DNA of 64,000 nucleotides. Source: Tetrapyrgos nigripes (taxonomy: Eukaryota > Basidiomycota > Agaricomycetes > Agaricales > Campanellaceae). Positions 23,306-35,717 of this stretch are shown here, piece after piece. The number at the start of each line of letters is the position of its first letter. Positions within the stretch are counted from its first letter, which is position 1. The DNA lies in NCBI GenBank assembly GCA_013368315.1, contig JAACJM010000243.1, forward strand, positions 1 to 64,000, in the 5' to 3' direction. A program made the position numbers and the translations under genes. The notes beneath the pieces are model-generated. The model saw nothing but the letters and a program-made list of their open reading frames with translations. It was not told the origin of the DNA and did not search any database.

Positions 23306-25689
23306 CTATCTCAGTGTCTTCTTACCATCCCAGTCCGCTTTTAGTGCTTCCAGCCCTTGAATATACGCCTCAAAACATTTTTGAGCCGTCTCGGTTTCCT
23401 AATTGTTCGTATCTTCGATTCAGCTTCAGGCAGCTGTTGACCAGCCTCTCGTGCCGGGGCTCGAGTGTCTCCAATCCTCCAACTACATAGAGCAACACCT
23501 TCAACTGACGGAACTCGGGACGTCATATCTTGTCCTGCATCCCATGGATCCTGAACAATATCAAGAATCGAATATCCTAGGTGACTGGCATATTCGTTGC
23601 TGTAGGGTCGTAACCTTCTAGCTTCTGAAGATCTGCTATAGCCGCAATAGTACGCGTGTCGAAGTGAGTTTGGCGGACTTCAACATACTCTCAAATGACG
23701 GGAAGTCAGATGGACAACGAGAAGTTCTGAGGAAGGGCTGTTCTTCTTTCTGGATCGAAAGACCAGTAGGAATAGGTCTTACTTGACCCTAGAGGAAGAG
23801 GGGGCTTCCCACTGGTAGCATTATTGAGCTGAAATAGAGACGTGTTGGAATGAATCCAGCTCTCTACGGGAGGGAGGAATAGGAAGATCCCTTCCTGTGG
23901 AAGAATGAGAGGATTTGTTGGGTCAGAGTGTCGGTGCCCTAGATACTGCTTTGAATCTACTGAATCTACTCATATGCAGAATTCGCTGTCCCAGCCTATG
24001 GGAAATAAGTCAAGCAAAGGGCAATATATCGTACTCAAATGAAGCGGATCGGACGTACAGAATGAAGTCCCCTGAGACGCCGTCAATCCCATGCAGGAGA
24101 CTAGATGATTTGCTTGTGCTAGCCAAGCAGCTGCGTAATCATTTATTGCCACCCTGTAAGAGAAGGTGAAGGACAGTGCAGATTGCGAATTCTTGCACCA
24201 ACATCTGCGACAAATGGTGTTAATAGACCGGTGGCATCTCGGAGAACAAGATTACGATTACTACCTGGTCCAACCGTTTGGAGTCGTCTCGATCCACCAA
24301 TCCTGACCAAGCGCACCAGAGGACCAAGTACGTTTCTTGTACGACAATTGCTTGTTTCCTCCAAGCCGTAGGCGACCAACTTTAAGAACATTTTCCGTTC
24401 CTGATTTCTGATCAGGCGACTCCTTGTACTCCCAGACCTCGCCGAGGGACAGAACGTCTCCAGCGAGCATTCGATAGTGCCAGCATCGGATGCCTACGGT
24501 TTCAAGGAAGTTATGGAACGATGTCCAGTTGAATACCTGATATACTTGATCACCGGGTCTTCGAGTCGGAATTGAGGGAAAGCTGGTATCCCTAAATGCT
24601 TGCAGGTTTCAATGTTGAGAAGGTAAATAGCGTTCTCTGATACGGAGTTGTGTTCTTCTGAGGATGCAGGTCCATACGAAAGGCTTCTTTTCGCTACATT
24701 GAGCCAAGTGTTATCTGAAATTTTTGACGTCTTCAACTGTACTCAAACGACCGTGATTCGGAAATGAACGTAACAGGATTACTGAATACCATTAAGTAGT
24801 CTAAGCCTTTCATATGATCTTCCGAGAGACCCAGAAGAATATTTCGGGCTTGCCTCAGTGAGTCATGGTCAGTGAACTATAGATACCTCATCAGTTGAGC
24901 TACTGCTAGACTGCAACTTGAGTGACTAACATATCGGCACAAAAAATGATGTTGAATCAATGAAGATTTCGCTCTCTTTATAGCCTCGTTGAACAAAATC
25001 AGATCTGTATCGCTCGTCAGTGCTGGTGTCACGCCTTCTGGAAAGACACCTTCATGGAAAATCATGCGTGGAGAAATGGAATGGCGGACGAAAGCATGCA
25101 GCCGCCAACCGTGAATATCTCTAATGAGCGGGCTGGCCATGAGTAAATTGAAGCAGATATCCAGAAGGATCCCAATTAGGATATGGTACTCACCGTACTC
25201 GAGAATAGATCATGAAATCCTCCAACCATCTCTGCGAACATATCATTAGTTGAGTCAAAAAACAGCATGATCATACCTTGTTCACATCTGCACCGGCGTA
25301 AGCAATGGATGTGAACCTTCTCCTGGCAATTTCGACGGCTTCTATCTTCAGGGAACTCTCTGGTCGTTGTTTATGAGTTGATACAAAGCTTCGCCACGGT
25401 CATACTCATTTTATTTCGAAATTGCTGAGCAATTGGGGGTATGGGCAATGGTTTTTACAATGTACAAAATCTCCAGTTCTGTACTCGCGAAACTGTCCTT
25501 CTTGAGTACTTGACAAATTAATAGACCAGAATGCGCGACGTACATCTTCCAAATGGGCTTCTACAGCTCCGATATTGATGCTTGGCGATCTCCATTTCTC
25601 TCTGGGTAAACGATAAATTGGTTTCCAGCCACGAAGTTAATTTCAGGGCCAGAGATAGTAATGTTTGAAGCATTGTTGAAGGCCTCCAT
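23306..25689 (-). pseudogene. Decayed member of an agaric protein family with 'FNNA' N-terminus
   Basis: The start at ATG 25689 gives MEAFNNASNITISGPEINFV, the N-terminal signature shared by many agaric NLR-like and related proteins. Then IVYPERNGD, and after gaps EAVEIARRRFTSIAYAGADV and RWLEDFMIYSR near 25200-25340, FHEGVFPEGVTPALTSD near 25050, YLLNIETCKHLGIPAFPQFR near 24590, TVGIRCWHYRML near 24480 and LQKLEGYDPTAT near 23620, followed in another frame by YASHLGYSILDIVQDPWDAG, and a final ETAQKCFEAYIQGLEALK before TAG at 23306. In family members known to me from agaric genomes, the 'EIxxRKFTxxxYxGxDA...WxxDFxxYSR' and 'YDPTTxxFAxSLGYP' blocks occur in this order; function is unknown. An early TAG (after ISEL) and frame changes near 25460 and 23590 suggest a broken copy. 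Exon borders are approximate. Confidence 0.5.
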
Positions 25690-26530
25690 GCGTAGCTACA
25701 GAATCTTGAGCTTGTCCTGGAGCGTTTGTGGAAGAGAAGCGCACTGTCGTTGTCGTTACTGCCAGCGATGGTGGTAGTTCGAAGTCTAAGAGCTTCGTTC
25801 GGAAGATCCCGATATGTCAGCAAATCGGCGATACTCGGCTTGTATGCACTCATGCACAACATAATTGAAGTACTGTCTTCACATGTACATGTATGCAACC
25901 CGAGTCAGAGCGTTACATTTTTTTTTGGACTCCGAGTTAGCAACGTTAACCGGCTCATCTTTAGGCGTTACAGTTGCTAGTTTTAGCAACCACAGGGGTG
26001 GGAGTTTTGTGGCAGGCCGAAGACCTCTCTTATTCTCTATGAGGCAGTTTACGCTTTGACATGATGATAGGTTTTCATAGGTTTTCATTGTCCTAATTCT
26101 GTAATTACTCCTTCAGTAGATGAATAAAACACGTGAATTGAACGTAGCAAAAAATTATTATTATTTTGGGAATTTCTATGTAACGCTCTCTGATTCGGAG
26201 GAAGCAACCGGGTCTGCGTTACGCGTTACGGTTGCCTCCATACATGTGAAGACAGTAGGCTTCTACGGTCCCACTTTGAGACAAATTAGAGACTGTCAGA
26301 TGTACGTACGTAGAAACCCACAAAAACTAGAGCATCTATAGCGAAATTCAAGATACTTGCCCACGGCCACAAAGGGAGAACAAAAACGATTATCAAATGG
26401 CCGGCAATTCTGGGACCCTTCCACGTGGGAGATGTTAAAAGGTTGGGCCTGCTAAAAAGGTTCTGGAGGACCTCTCTCTCTTACTGCAACCACATCCATC
26501 GTTGTACCTCGTTGTACCGCTGTCGACATT
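25690..26530. other. Divergent intergenic region with two related segments
   Basis: No gene recognised. Two segments look alike: GACTCCGAGTTAGCAACG ... GGCGTTACAGTTGC (25930-25978) and GATTCGGAGGAAGCAACC ... CGCGTTACGGTTGC (26191-26236), suggesting an old small repeat. CACAGGGGTGGGAGTTTTG at 25991 resembles the subterminal AAAAGGGGTGGGAGTTTGAG beside the KDZ terminal motifs, so this may be an eroded element end. Confidence 0.35.
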
Positions 26531-27703
26531 ATGACTCTCAACCCGACTGTTGGCGATCTTAGCACTCTACCTCCTCGAAGACGAGTCCAGAATCTTCGAT
26601 TCAAACCACCAGCTGAAATTACCTCCCAAATTCCATTTTCCGCCGTTGGATCCCAGCAAAAGCAGGATATGAACTTGGTCCAGCACAGACCCGCTGATGA
26701 AGAAAACATACTGCACCCTATCCCAGGACGAATCTTACGACAACCCGCAGGATATCATTATCAGAATATGCTCTCTGCTGCGACATTGAAGAATTCTACA
26801 GTGTCGGTCGAATCACAGGTTTTGATGGACTTCCTCGTGGCACTTTCCAAAGATTATTCGACGACGCTCAGATTCATACAATAGATGTAGAACGGGCAGT
26901 AGTTGCTTGGCTTCGTGGATGGGATAATGCCACCGTTCAGAATAGGTGAGCATCTTGTTATTCCAAAGTCGCTCTACCGGAGTATGTAACATACTTATCT
27001 TTTGGTAGATCCATCGCACTCCTTCCCGAGTACTCAACACCTAATGGAGTGTCCACTGCATCTTCTACTACTGACGGTGCGGTGTCAGACTTGGAAAATG
27101 GCAGGTAAAGATTCTGTCATTCCGTATGAAGAGTGCAACAGGATTTTTTAACATATTTCTGATAGACTCACTGCACCCCTTCCCAGACGCCCAAGGCGTG
27201 GAGGCAAGCAAGGCCTGCGTAATGCAGCTGCTGCGTCGTCGCCTGTTCCTACCGTCAATCAGACTCAGATAACCTCCTCATCCACATCCTCAGCAGCTGT
27301 CACGGAGTTTGGGAATATTACGAACAATCGTTCTGGTTCTCAAACTTCTACCACGACAGCGAGCAACGCTACTAGCGTTGACAATGCGAACTTCAGAACG
27401 CTCGATCCGGCCATCCTCGCCACGCTCACTGATGCAGAGAAGGGTAGATATCAAAAACTTTCCATGGACGAAGCCGTTTCAGACTTCAACATGAACCAAA
27501 TCCTCTGTCGAGGATGCGGAAGAATACGCAGTTTGGGATTCAACCCGGAAAAGACTGGAAAGGCCAAGTTTTATTTGAGTAATTGGGTTACACATCGGGG
27601 ACGGTGTAGCGGAATAGAAAGACAGAGATATGTACTGCAGAAGGCGGCGCATTTGGTCGAGTATAACCTTAGGCTTAGCGGTAACACTAACGCTGGGCGG
27701 TGA
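26531..27703 (+). CDS. Hypothetical protein with C-terminal Cys/His cluster
   Basis: A start at 26531 gives MTLNPTVGDLSTLPPRRRVQ. Later exons give GFDGLPRGTFQRLFDDAQIH and VERAVVAWLRGWDNATVQNR, a Ser/Thr/Asn-rich linker (SSTSSAAVTEFGNITNN...) and a C-terminal segment ILCRGCGRIRSLGFNPEKTG ... FYLSNWVTHRGRCSGIERQR, with Cys-x2-Cys and His-x3-Cys about 30 residues apart, which could bind a zinc ion. The stop is at 27701-27703. Introns at about 26947-27008 and 27107-27164 have GT-AG ends. Between VSVESQ (26818) and GFDGL (26820) the frame changes by one with no plausible intron, so a lesion or an unseen splice is present. No function is assigned. Confidence 0.5.
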
Positions 27704-28175
27704 TTTCACTGACTCGTATTTCGAGTTTTCGACTGTTTTCTTGGCTGTCTACTTGTTCTATCCATCATTTCTTTACAACTCCTCATGGCTATCTCATTGC
27801 CTGGTTTTTGGATCTACTAATTCTTTACTTCACTGTCTCTGATGCCGATTAGGATAGCAAATAGTATGGACGCTGTAACTTATGTAGACTACAATCATCA
27901 TTTCAGAACACTGCAAATAATCAGTGATGTGCCGTCGAGAGAGAGAGAGAAGAACATTTCTAGCGTAAGAGCTCCGAGTCGAGCATCAATTGCACAGCCC
28001 AGACGAACTCCTTCATACCTACTTATCCTCACTTACAAATTTTCGAGAGAAGGTTGTTCAAAGAAAAACGTCCCCATTCAACAATTATAAACCATATAAA
28101 CCAAGTACGAAAGAGTGAATGATATATGTATGTAGATACTTCAATAAATAACCCCTTCCCCGAGTGGAAAACCCA
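27704..28175. other. Convergent intergenic spacer
   Basis: This lies between the 3' ends of the Cys/His protein gene and the polysaccharide lyase gene. It is AT-rich with a GAGAGAGAGAGAAGAA tract near 27940. No gene is seen. Confidence 0.5.
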
Positions 28176-29634
28176 TCAAGCAGTATTGTCCGCATGCGTC
28201 AACGTCTCCCACCCCACAAACAGGAAGTTCGTCCCCGCAGGCCTCTGCTGCTCTGTCAACTTTTGCGTATTCGTCATCGCATTCCCAAGTCTCGTCGAAA
28301 GAGCGTTAAATCCCACTTCGGTGATGGGACCGAGACCGAGATTCAAATTCTTGTTGACACAGAGCCAGGATGGTTTGGATGCTGCACCGACTTGGAACTG
28401 AGAGTGGAAACCTAGGCCGTAGCGGAGACGTGTGCCTACGTCGCCTGTGTAGAGGTCGGTTCCTTGGATTCGGGAGGTTTCGGCGACGTGGGAGATGGAG
28501 GAGAGCCCGTAGCCTGACAAGTGTTGGAAGAAAGGAGAAGACCAGACATTAGGAGATCTTGGAAATGCAATCTAGAAGCCTGAACAAGCGATAGCTCACC
28601 AGTATGAACAAAATCACGACAAGTCTCCTGAGCGATTCCGTTCGCTTGGAATGTAGATTGACCTTGCCAATAGTTAACGATAGCTGAACGGCTGTTGAGG
28701 TTGTCTTCTGGGGATGTCTTCGGCGTATCTCCATCCGAGAGAAGGTAGATGTAAGCTGGAACACGAGCAAGGAATTTATTCATCGCTGTATCGTAACTGG
28801 TTTTGTCCTCGAGGAAGACGGCAATTCCGATAGCGGCTTCCATCATGACTATGAGAAGGTAAAAGATAACAAGTCAAGAAATGAAACGAACACTGCAGAA
28901 AAAGAATTTACTCACCCAACTCCCAATTCCCATTACTACTCGACCCCTTTATCAGCGTAGGCAAATACACGTTTCTCAACATATTCTCAAACGCCGTCAC
29001 ATCACTCGCAGCCCACCCCGCATTCGTATACCTAATAATCTCAGCTGCTCTAGCCCAACTCGCACCAGACCATCCCGTCTGAAGCGGTGCATTCGAATTT
29101 GTGTGGCCTTTGATGGTTTTAGCCCAAGCGTTCATGTAGGAGATGGCTTTTTGAGCGTATTGGGTTGAGCCAGAGATGTACCATGCGAGGGACATGGCGT
29201 AGGCCGCTAGAGCGTCTTGACGCTCCGCGGTACAGCCGACGTTGGGGGTTGAGGTGGGGCCACATTCGACGGTGGTTGTTGGGGAGGGGGTACGAGAGAG
29301 GGAGCCGAGGGAGTCGGAAAGCATGGAGTTGTATGCGTCCGTCCAGGGCTATGAGGGAGGTATGGAGAGTGATGAGCTTGTGTTCATCGACGTAGGAGGC
29401 ACGGTTGATACTACGTACCTGTTGACCAGAGTTGACTTTCTGCTTGATGAAATCCAACTGAGCACGATCAATCAATACACCAGGGTGAGTGAATGTCGAA
29501 GGAGCACGAGCTGAGATGTTGGACACGGTGGCATAGTGGTTGTCACCGGGGTTAGCCACTGGAGTACAAGAGATAGCGAGGAAGAGGTGACTGAGGAGGA
29601 AAGCAAGCAACGAGAGGGAAAGTTTAGAAAACAT
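28176..29634 (-). CDS. Secreted alginate-lyase-family polysaccharide lyase
   Basis: A secreted enzyme of the alginate lyase fold (PF05426-type, (alpha/alpha) toroid); fungal members are thought to cleave uronic-acid polymers by beta-elimination, exact substrate unknown. The start at ATG 29634 gives the signal peptide MFSKLSLSLLAFLLSHLFLA; an upstream in-frame start at 29664 would spoil it. Four exons (29634-29419, 29348-28916, 28848-28600, 28513-28176) join in frame with GT-AG introns of 48-86 nt. Conserved stretches are FTHPGVLIDRAQLDFIKQKV, PWTDAYNSMLSDSL, ALAAYAMSLAWYISGSTQYA, NAPLQTGWSGASWARAAEII, YLPTLIKGSSSNGNWELG, MEAAIGIAVFLEDK, QSTFQANGIAQETCRDFVHT and YGLSSISHVAETSRIQGTDL. The NxNWE and ETCRD-H motifs hold the likely catalytic Asn, His and Arg. 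The gene looks intact, with about 410 residues, a normal length. There is no partner gene nearby. Confidence 0.88.
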
Positions 29635-32517
29635 CTCTAGATCTTCTCCCTTGACAGAGAACACGGTTTACGCATCCTTCTTATACGCAGAGGTATGAAT
29701 AGATTATGAATTCTTAGTAACCTCGTTACGAATGAGCACAAGACAGAGACGGTCCCCATGACGGACCGCGAGACCAATGTAAGTGAATGCAGTACCTTTT
29801 GAACTTCGGAGCTAGTATCATAAGGACGGAGAACGCTCGAGGTACTCGGGCGGTGACAGACAGTTTTGGATATGATTATCCTAGACTTCCCCATGTGGTG
29901 CAATATGTAGATCTAGAAGAGAATCCACTGAATGGGTCTGAATTAAAACATGTCCAACAGAAGTCAGCAGAAGTCATACCATATGCCTCATCTTCCGGAG
30001 AGTCTTTGGCACCGAGTCGAACATCCAACTCAGAATACTACGAACATATATCCGGACTAGCGGCCAATATCTCAGTCGTATTAGGTGATGTTGGATTCTT
30101 GATTGAAAGTACGCCACCTGAATGGTCTTGATTGAAATTTGGAATTCGGCAAACACTCAGTGGACCTCAGCGGACTTCGGACAGATTGACCTGGGAACGA
30201 AGAAAATACGTCAGTGCATCATCAGGTCGTCCCGGGGTCAGCCACTTTCAAGTTCCAATATGAACAAGCTCGCAGCTCGACGACTGTTGTAGAGCCACAC
30301 GGTCACTTGTGGCGAATGATTAATTACATCACTAAGAGAAGATCATTCTACTCAACATCTATACTGTGGTAGTACTATGTACAAGGAGTTTTTTTTCAAA
30401 GGAACGCGCGCATCTCATGATGAAACGTTCAGCGCTTTCCTCAAATGAGCATCAAATATATCTGCATTATGTAGTTGGCGAGGTACTAGTACGACGGCGG
30501 CGTACTACTTTTTCAGAAACGGAAGAGCTCAAAGGAGAAGGGACTGGTGTCAGGGCTCGCCCAGACTTCATATATAGCACTGTACCGAATATTGTGGCCT
30601 TTTGGTCCATTGGAGTTTGGTTCGGTCGCAGGCAGCCCGAACTTTCACAATTGGAGTATTGAAAGAGCTTGGTAATTGAAAACAGGAACGTCGGGATGCG
30701 ACGCGTTTGGTGGGAGAAAAAAAAGGAGAACGGGGAGAACGCCGCGCAAGAGAAATGATACAAGGAATTTGATCTGAGTTAGTTTTAGTACATATGCAGA
30801 TATGTGATAGTACTAGAAAGGGCTATTGAGAAGAGAAAAATGCCAAAAAGACAGACAAAAGAAAAAGATAAAAAGAGAGAAGCAGGGAGATGGGGAAAAT
30901 CAAGGGAAAATCAATTAAAAAAGATAGCAAAATACGAAGAAAAAGGCTCAAAGATAATCTTGACAACACTGACAAACCAACCACGAGAAGAACGCAGTAA
31001 GAACGTCAACCAAAAAAGTCACTCACTGCCTTGTGCAATTACCAGTAAGTCGGAATCCTGCACATAGTCGCGTGAATACTTATATATAGTCTGATCCGAC
31101 CAATGCGCTCCCAATCCCAATACCAACGCACTCCACCGGCGAAAGAAAGAATCAAAGAAAGGCCCAAAACCCAGAGTCAAGGCATTGCTGCAGTCCTGTA
31201 CATATGCATGTTGAACACCAGAATCCAGAGTCCAGACCGACAGATCTAGAGTTACGAGTCCTCTTTATAGGACGAGTCTTATTGTGAGCTCAAATGGCCG
31301 CATTTTTCGTATCCCGATCCTATTCTGTCAGCTCGGCAAACTCGGCACTAAGCACCTTCTCCGCAAATTCTCCGCTATTCTCTGTCAAGCTCTCGTCAAG
31401 CAACGAACCAGTGCCCAGTGCCCAGTCCATGACACACATCTACCTCTTTAGAGTCAATTGCGTGTTGTGCAATGAAATGAGGACTCGTACCTGCCGCTGT
31501 ATACAGTGGCCCTCACCGACATATTTGGGATGGAGTCCAAGGTAATTCAGGAGGGTTTAAGCTGTACATATATTAGCAATAGGATACCCCGTGCCAATGG
31601 TAAGCCCGACTCTTTGACCCCTCGACGTCCGCCACTTGTCCGCCACGGGCCCACAGTCCACGAAGTACCCAAGATTTAAGTAACCCGCTGGAGATTCAGA
31701 TGGCCATTACAAATATAACATTAATACGGTGGCATCAATACCTAGTGGCGATCGATGGGCCTTTGGAGGTTAGGCTTCAGCTCTGAGTTGTTGTGAGTTT
31801 TTAGGAAGCATTAATAATGAAGAACGTAGTAGTCATCAGCCTCGACATTCGCATCTTTTACACCCATTTTCCGCTTGTGGCTATACAAATTGTTCCCGTT
31901 TTTTCCCGTGCCCCCTAACCGCTACATACTGGTATTGCAAATATACGTTTGTTTTTTGCGGCGACGCTCGCTAATTTGTCTAAATCACCATCGTTACAAT
32001 AATCATTCTCCCTGTCTTTCTCGGTCAAGTCGACGCTGCACTATACTACATTCCTGCCCACCTCTGACTCAATCGACGTGTAAGCTTCTCATTGTCACCA
32101 GCCTCTCCTCTCTGCTTCTCTCCTTGCAAATAAAAAAGCTGTAGTATCTATATATTTGTACATGAGAACAAAATTAATGACTAGTCTCAGTCTGTGGTAA
32201 ATCCTGTGGCCTCGTACTCGCCACGCCTCGGCGCTGGCCCACACCCCTTTCATAAGTCATCAACACTGCTATGTAGCTCGCAGAGCAGTATGAGATTCTG
32301 GATGGCAGATTAAGACTCAATATTGTATTTTATACTTGTGTTTACTTTCGCTGGTTGTCAGCGCTCAGAAGATATTACCTTTTTTTGTGATGGTTCTCGC
32401 AGAGCGAGCGATATTGTCGAGAGTCCAGAACTTAAGTAAGTCTGCCACGTGTGTGGCGTGTCGGTATCGGCGGCGTTGCCTTGAGTCCAATGTGTACTAA
32501 ATGAACTTGCAGTGTCA
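29635..32517. other. Long gene-free stretch before the NACHT gene
   Basis: No domain was found in any frame. The segment 30800-31030 is strikingly purine-rich on the plus strand (AAGAGAGAAGCAGGGAGATGGGG and similar), giving a low-complexity Lys-rich frame that is probably not a gene. 31600-32450 holds AT-rich sequence presumably including the upstream region of the NACHT gene. Short frames elsewhere look random. Confidence 0.45.
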
Positions 32518-35500
32518 ATGTCAAACAAAAGCCTCGTTGCAGCTGCGTGTCAGCTCCCACTTTTCCCGACGACATCGAAGGACCCCCAACATCTCAAGTT
32601 TTCTCTTCCTGCCCTTGAAAGCAAGATGACAGGCTCTGTTCCTCGAACATTTTTTCCTCACGCTCATGGCATGAATTTCCACCATTCCGTATTGAATGTT
32701 GCCGGAGGAGACATGAGTCAAAATAATCATAATATTGGGCCAGTTCTCCACTCTAGGGAAGCAGGTACAACTCATATTGCTGTCAGTTCTACTGTCAAAC
32801 ATTGCTAACGATCCGTTACCTCAGGTCTACAGCGCTTGTACCAAGCTGTATCGCAAGTTGGCGCTCTACACGACTCCGCTGCTCGCTTTCCTCCACCCAA
32901 ATGCCATGAAGGCACCCGGGTTGCGGTCATGGACAACTTGCTCAGTTGGATAGCGGGCCATTCTAATGCTTCCGAACAAACTTGGACCAGCCTGGTACAC
33001 CAGAATGTCAAACGCTGGGTTATTCGGGATCATAGCTCCAGCAAGCCTGCTATCCACTGGCTATATGGTCCAGCAGGCGCAGGGAAATCAGCTATTGCTC
33101 AAACTTTATGCGAGCGTCTACAAAGAAGCCATCTAGCCGCGAGTTTTTTCTTTTCCCGGGGGAGCACCACGAGAAACAACCCAAAGTACCTTTTCCTCAC
33201 CATCGCGTACTGCCTAGCCGTCTCGTCAAACGATAAACGATTGCGACAAGCTATTGACGAAGCTGTAGAACAGCGTCCCGGAATCATTGACGCATCCAGT
33301 GCAACTCAATTCCAGGAATTGATCGTGAAACCTCTTTCTTCGCTTTGCTGGTTGAGGCGATTCTGGTTGCCCAAACTTGTTGTCATTGACGGATTGGATG
33401 AATGCCAGAGTGCAGATGCTCAAAAGTTGGTTTTGACAACAATTTTTGACGGTTTGGCGTCCTTCCCCACCTTCCCCCTTCGATTCCTCGTTGCAAGCCG
33501 ACCGGAACTTACAATCCAGGATTTTTTCAATCGACCGCAGCTCCATGCATTTCTGAATCGAACCATTCTTGACGACTCTTTCGAAACAGTCGAAGACATC
33601 AAACGGTACCTTCGCGATGGCTTTACGCGTATTCGCAAAAGTTGTCACGACATGGAGCTCCCCTCAGGATGGCCATCGTCCGGTGTCGTTGATGACCTCG
33701 CGCAGAGGGCGTCTGGCCAATTCATCTACGCTTCAACAGTGCTAAAGTACGTTGAAGATGCTCATTCATATCCTCCTGAGCGTCTTCAAACTGTCCTTGG
33801 CTTACCGGTTGGCGACGCCGAAGCATTTGCTGATTTGGACATTCTGTACCATCAGATCCTATCCTCAATCCCCGAAAAGCTCCCCGTTCTTCAAGTCCTG
33901 TCCTTCATTTTTTTGACTACCCGAATATCGAACTTGAAGATATTGGAGCGAGTGTTTTCCCTTCCCCGTGAATCAGTGTCTCTCACCCTTCGTGGACTAC
34001 ACTCTGTCCTCCACATATCTTCTGAATCTGTAAAAATCCACCACAAATCTTTTGCAGATTTCCTGCAAGATCCCCGCAGGTCAGACCAGTACTTCGTAGA
34101 CGTCAAGTCTTACAGGCGACGTTTCATGCAGATCTGTGAGGATATTTATACGGGCAGTCTTAGCTACCCTTGGTGAGTCCAATTGCTGGCTAACTGAAAT
34201 CGTTCTGAAGGTATTTTATAGTGATGTCAAAAAGAAACTTGACCACTGGGGCTCCTTCGTCGATGACCCCGATGCCTTTTTCAAATTGCTGTTTAAGAAT
34301 CTGCATAAAGAATGTCACCGTGTAATGGGGTTTCTGGTTACATTACAGCAAGTGCGACAAGCACCGGTAGCGATAGCGGTTATAGGCTATATTATAGGCC
34401 TCCCCACTGAAAGGGTATTCTCGATCTTAAAGTTATTCAGTCCTGTCCTGTGCCTCAAATCTGCGACTGTCGAGATCCGGATCCCAGCATTTAGAGATTT
34501 CCTTTTGATCGTACGCCGTTCCAGGCGGCTTTGCATTGAAAGTAAAGAATACCACACAAGCATCGCTTTGGTTTGTATGCCACTAATTTACAAAATGGGG
34601 ATTATAGAACTCCCTCTCAAAGAGTAATCTCTGTTTTTATCCAATCCTTCTCTTTGCTCACGTTAATTGTGGCAGGCACGAGGAACATGCAATCCGCCAT
34701 GTTCTCGAACACATCAATCAGGCCGAGAAATCGAGGAAGCTCATTCGCGCAGTCGAATACTTCATCAATTTCATTCCGCATTATCTCGATCTAAGGCAAC
34801 GGATTTTCACCAAAATTTGGCTGTCTAAGCCAAGCGCAAATCAAGAAGGACACGCAATATTTCTGTGTAGATGGACACAATCTGTGAATCGTCACATCAG
34901 TTCAGTCCGAGATGTTTTCCAGGTTAGTCACTGAAAAATTTGGAGACTTCCTTCTAATTATTCATCCAAAGGAATGGCGAGATCATTCTCCGCGCATCGA
35001 GGGCTTCCTCGACACATTCCTGCGACGTGGCATCCCTATAATGATGCCGGTTGCTCATCTTGATATTTTGTTTGACTTGGAAAAGCTGGTGTATCGAGCC
35101 GAGCCGTGGCGGGATCAGTCGGATGGAGGGCCTCTGGGTAACATCAGTAATGAACACTTTGCAAGATTAGCTGACCTTGTCGCTCAAATCACATTCATAC
35201 ACCCTGAAAATGCTCTTGAACCTGACTCAACACTCCAGATACAATTTCTTGACTTTAAAAGAGGCAACTCATCGCTGGCGTTGGAATGCATGGAGACTAT
35301 CTTGTAAGTCAACTCATCATCACTATTGAATTAGTCACCAAAATTACCGCAGAACCAACTCGAAGAGCGGTCAGATATTCTCAGACTCGTATGCGAGAAA
35401 ATACTGGAGTCTTCATCTTTTGAACAGCTCACCAACTACAGAGCATCTCTCCAAGCTCGAGAATCTTGTGGCAGTGAATTTTTATGGTGGGGGTACGATC

Positions 35501-35717
35501 AGTGCTCTTGATAACTCCGAGCTGAGTGCGGTGATAGCTTGGTTGGAGGTAATTATGCGTGTCGCTATTCTAGCTTCAACGTTTGATCTGATATGCTTGC
35601 CCAATGCAGCACGGTTTTTCCATTCGCGAAGTACGCGCACTCAAGCTCATCAGGGTTCTCAAATCCTATTTCTCAAGCCCTACATCACAAAAAAGGCTAA
35701 TGTCTTATGCACTGTGA
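32518..35717 (+). CDS. NACHT-domain (NLR-like) protein
   Basis: A STAND-type P-loop NTPase of the agaric NLR-like group, proposed to act in self/non-self recognition or other signalling by oligomerising on nucleotide exchange. Exons read cleanly: 32518-32764, 32825-34172, 34222-34623, 34676-34922, 34972 to about 35303, then two further exons to TGA 35715-35717. The N-terminus has the typical HSVLNVAGGDMSQNNHN string. The NACHT domain follows: IHWLYGPAGAGKSAIAQTLC (Walker A GPAGAGKS), AASFFFSRGSTTRNN, FLTIAYCLA, KLVVIDGLDECQSADAQKLV (Walker B), RFLVASRPELTIQDFF (sensor 1) and DDLAQRASGQFIYASTVLKY. The rest (IHHKSFADFLQDPRRS, YFINFIPHYLDLRQRI, GKYWSLHL-like YARKYWSLHLLNSS, WLEHGFSIREVRALKLIRVL) is all-helical with no WD40, ankyrin or TPR repeats seen. 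About 960 residues. No frame lesion was found, in contrast to many neighbours. Confidence 0.88.

Noticed and set aside
30804..31067. Lys/Arg-rich frame resembling a basic nuclear protein
   Set aside because: It is a direct product of a purine-rich low-complexity tract; no start context or homology.
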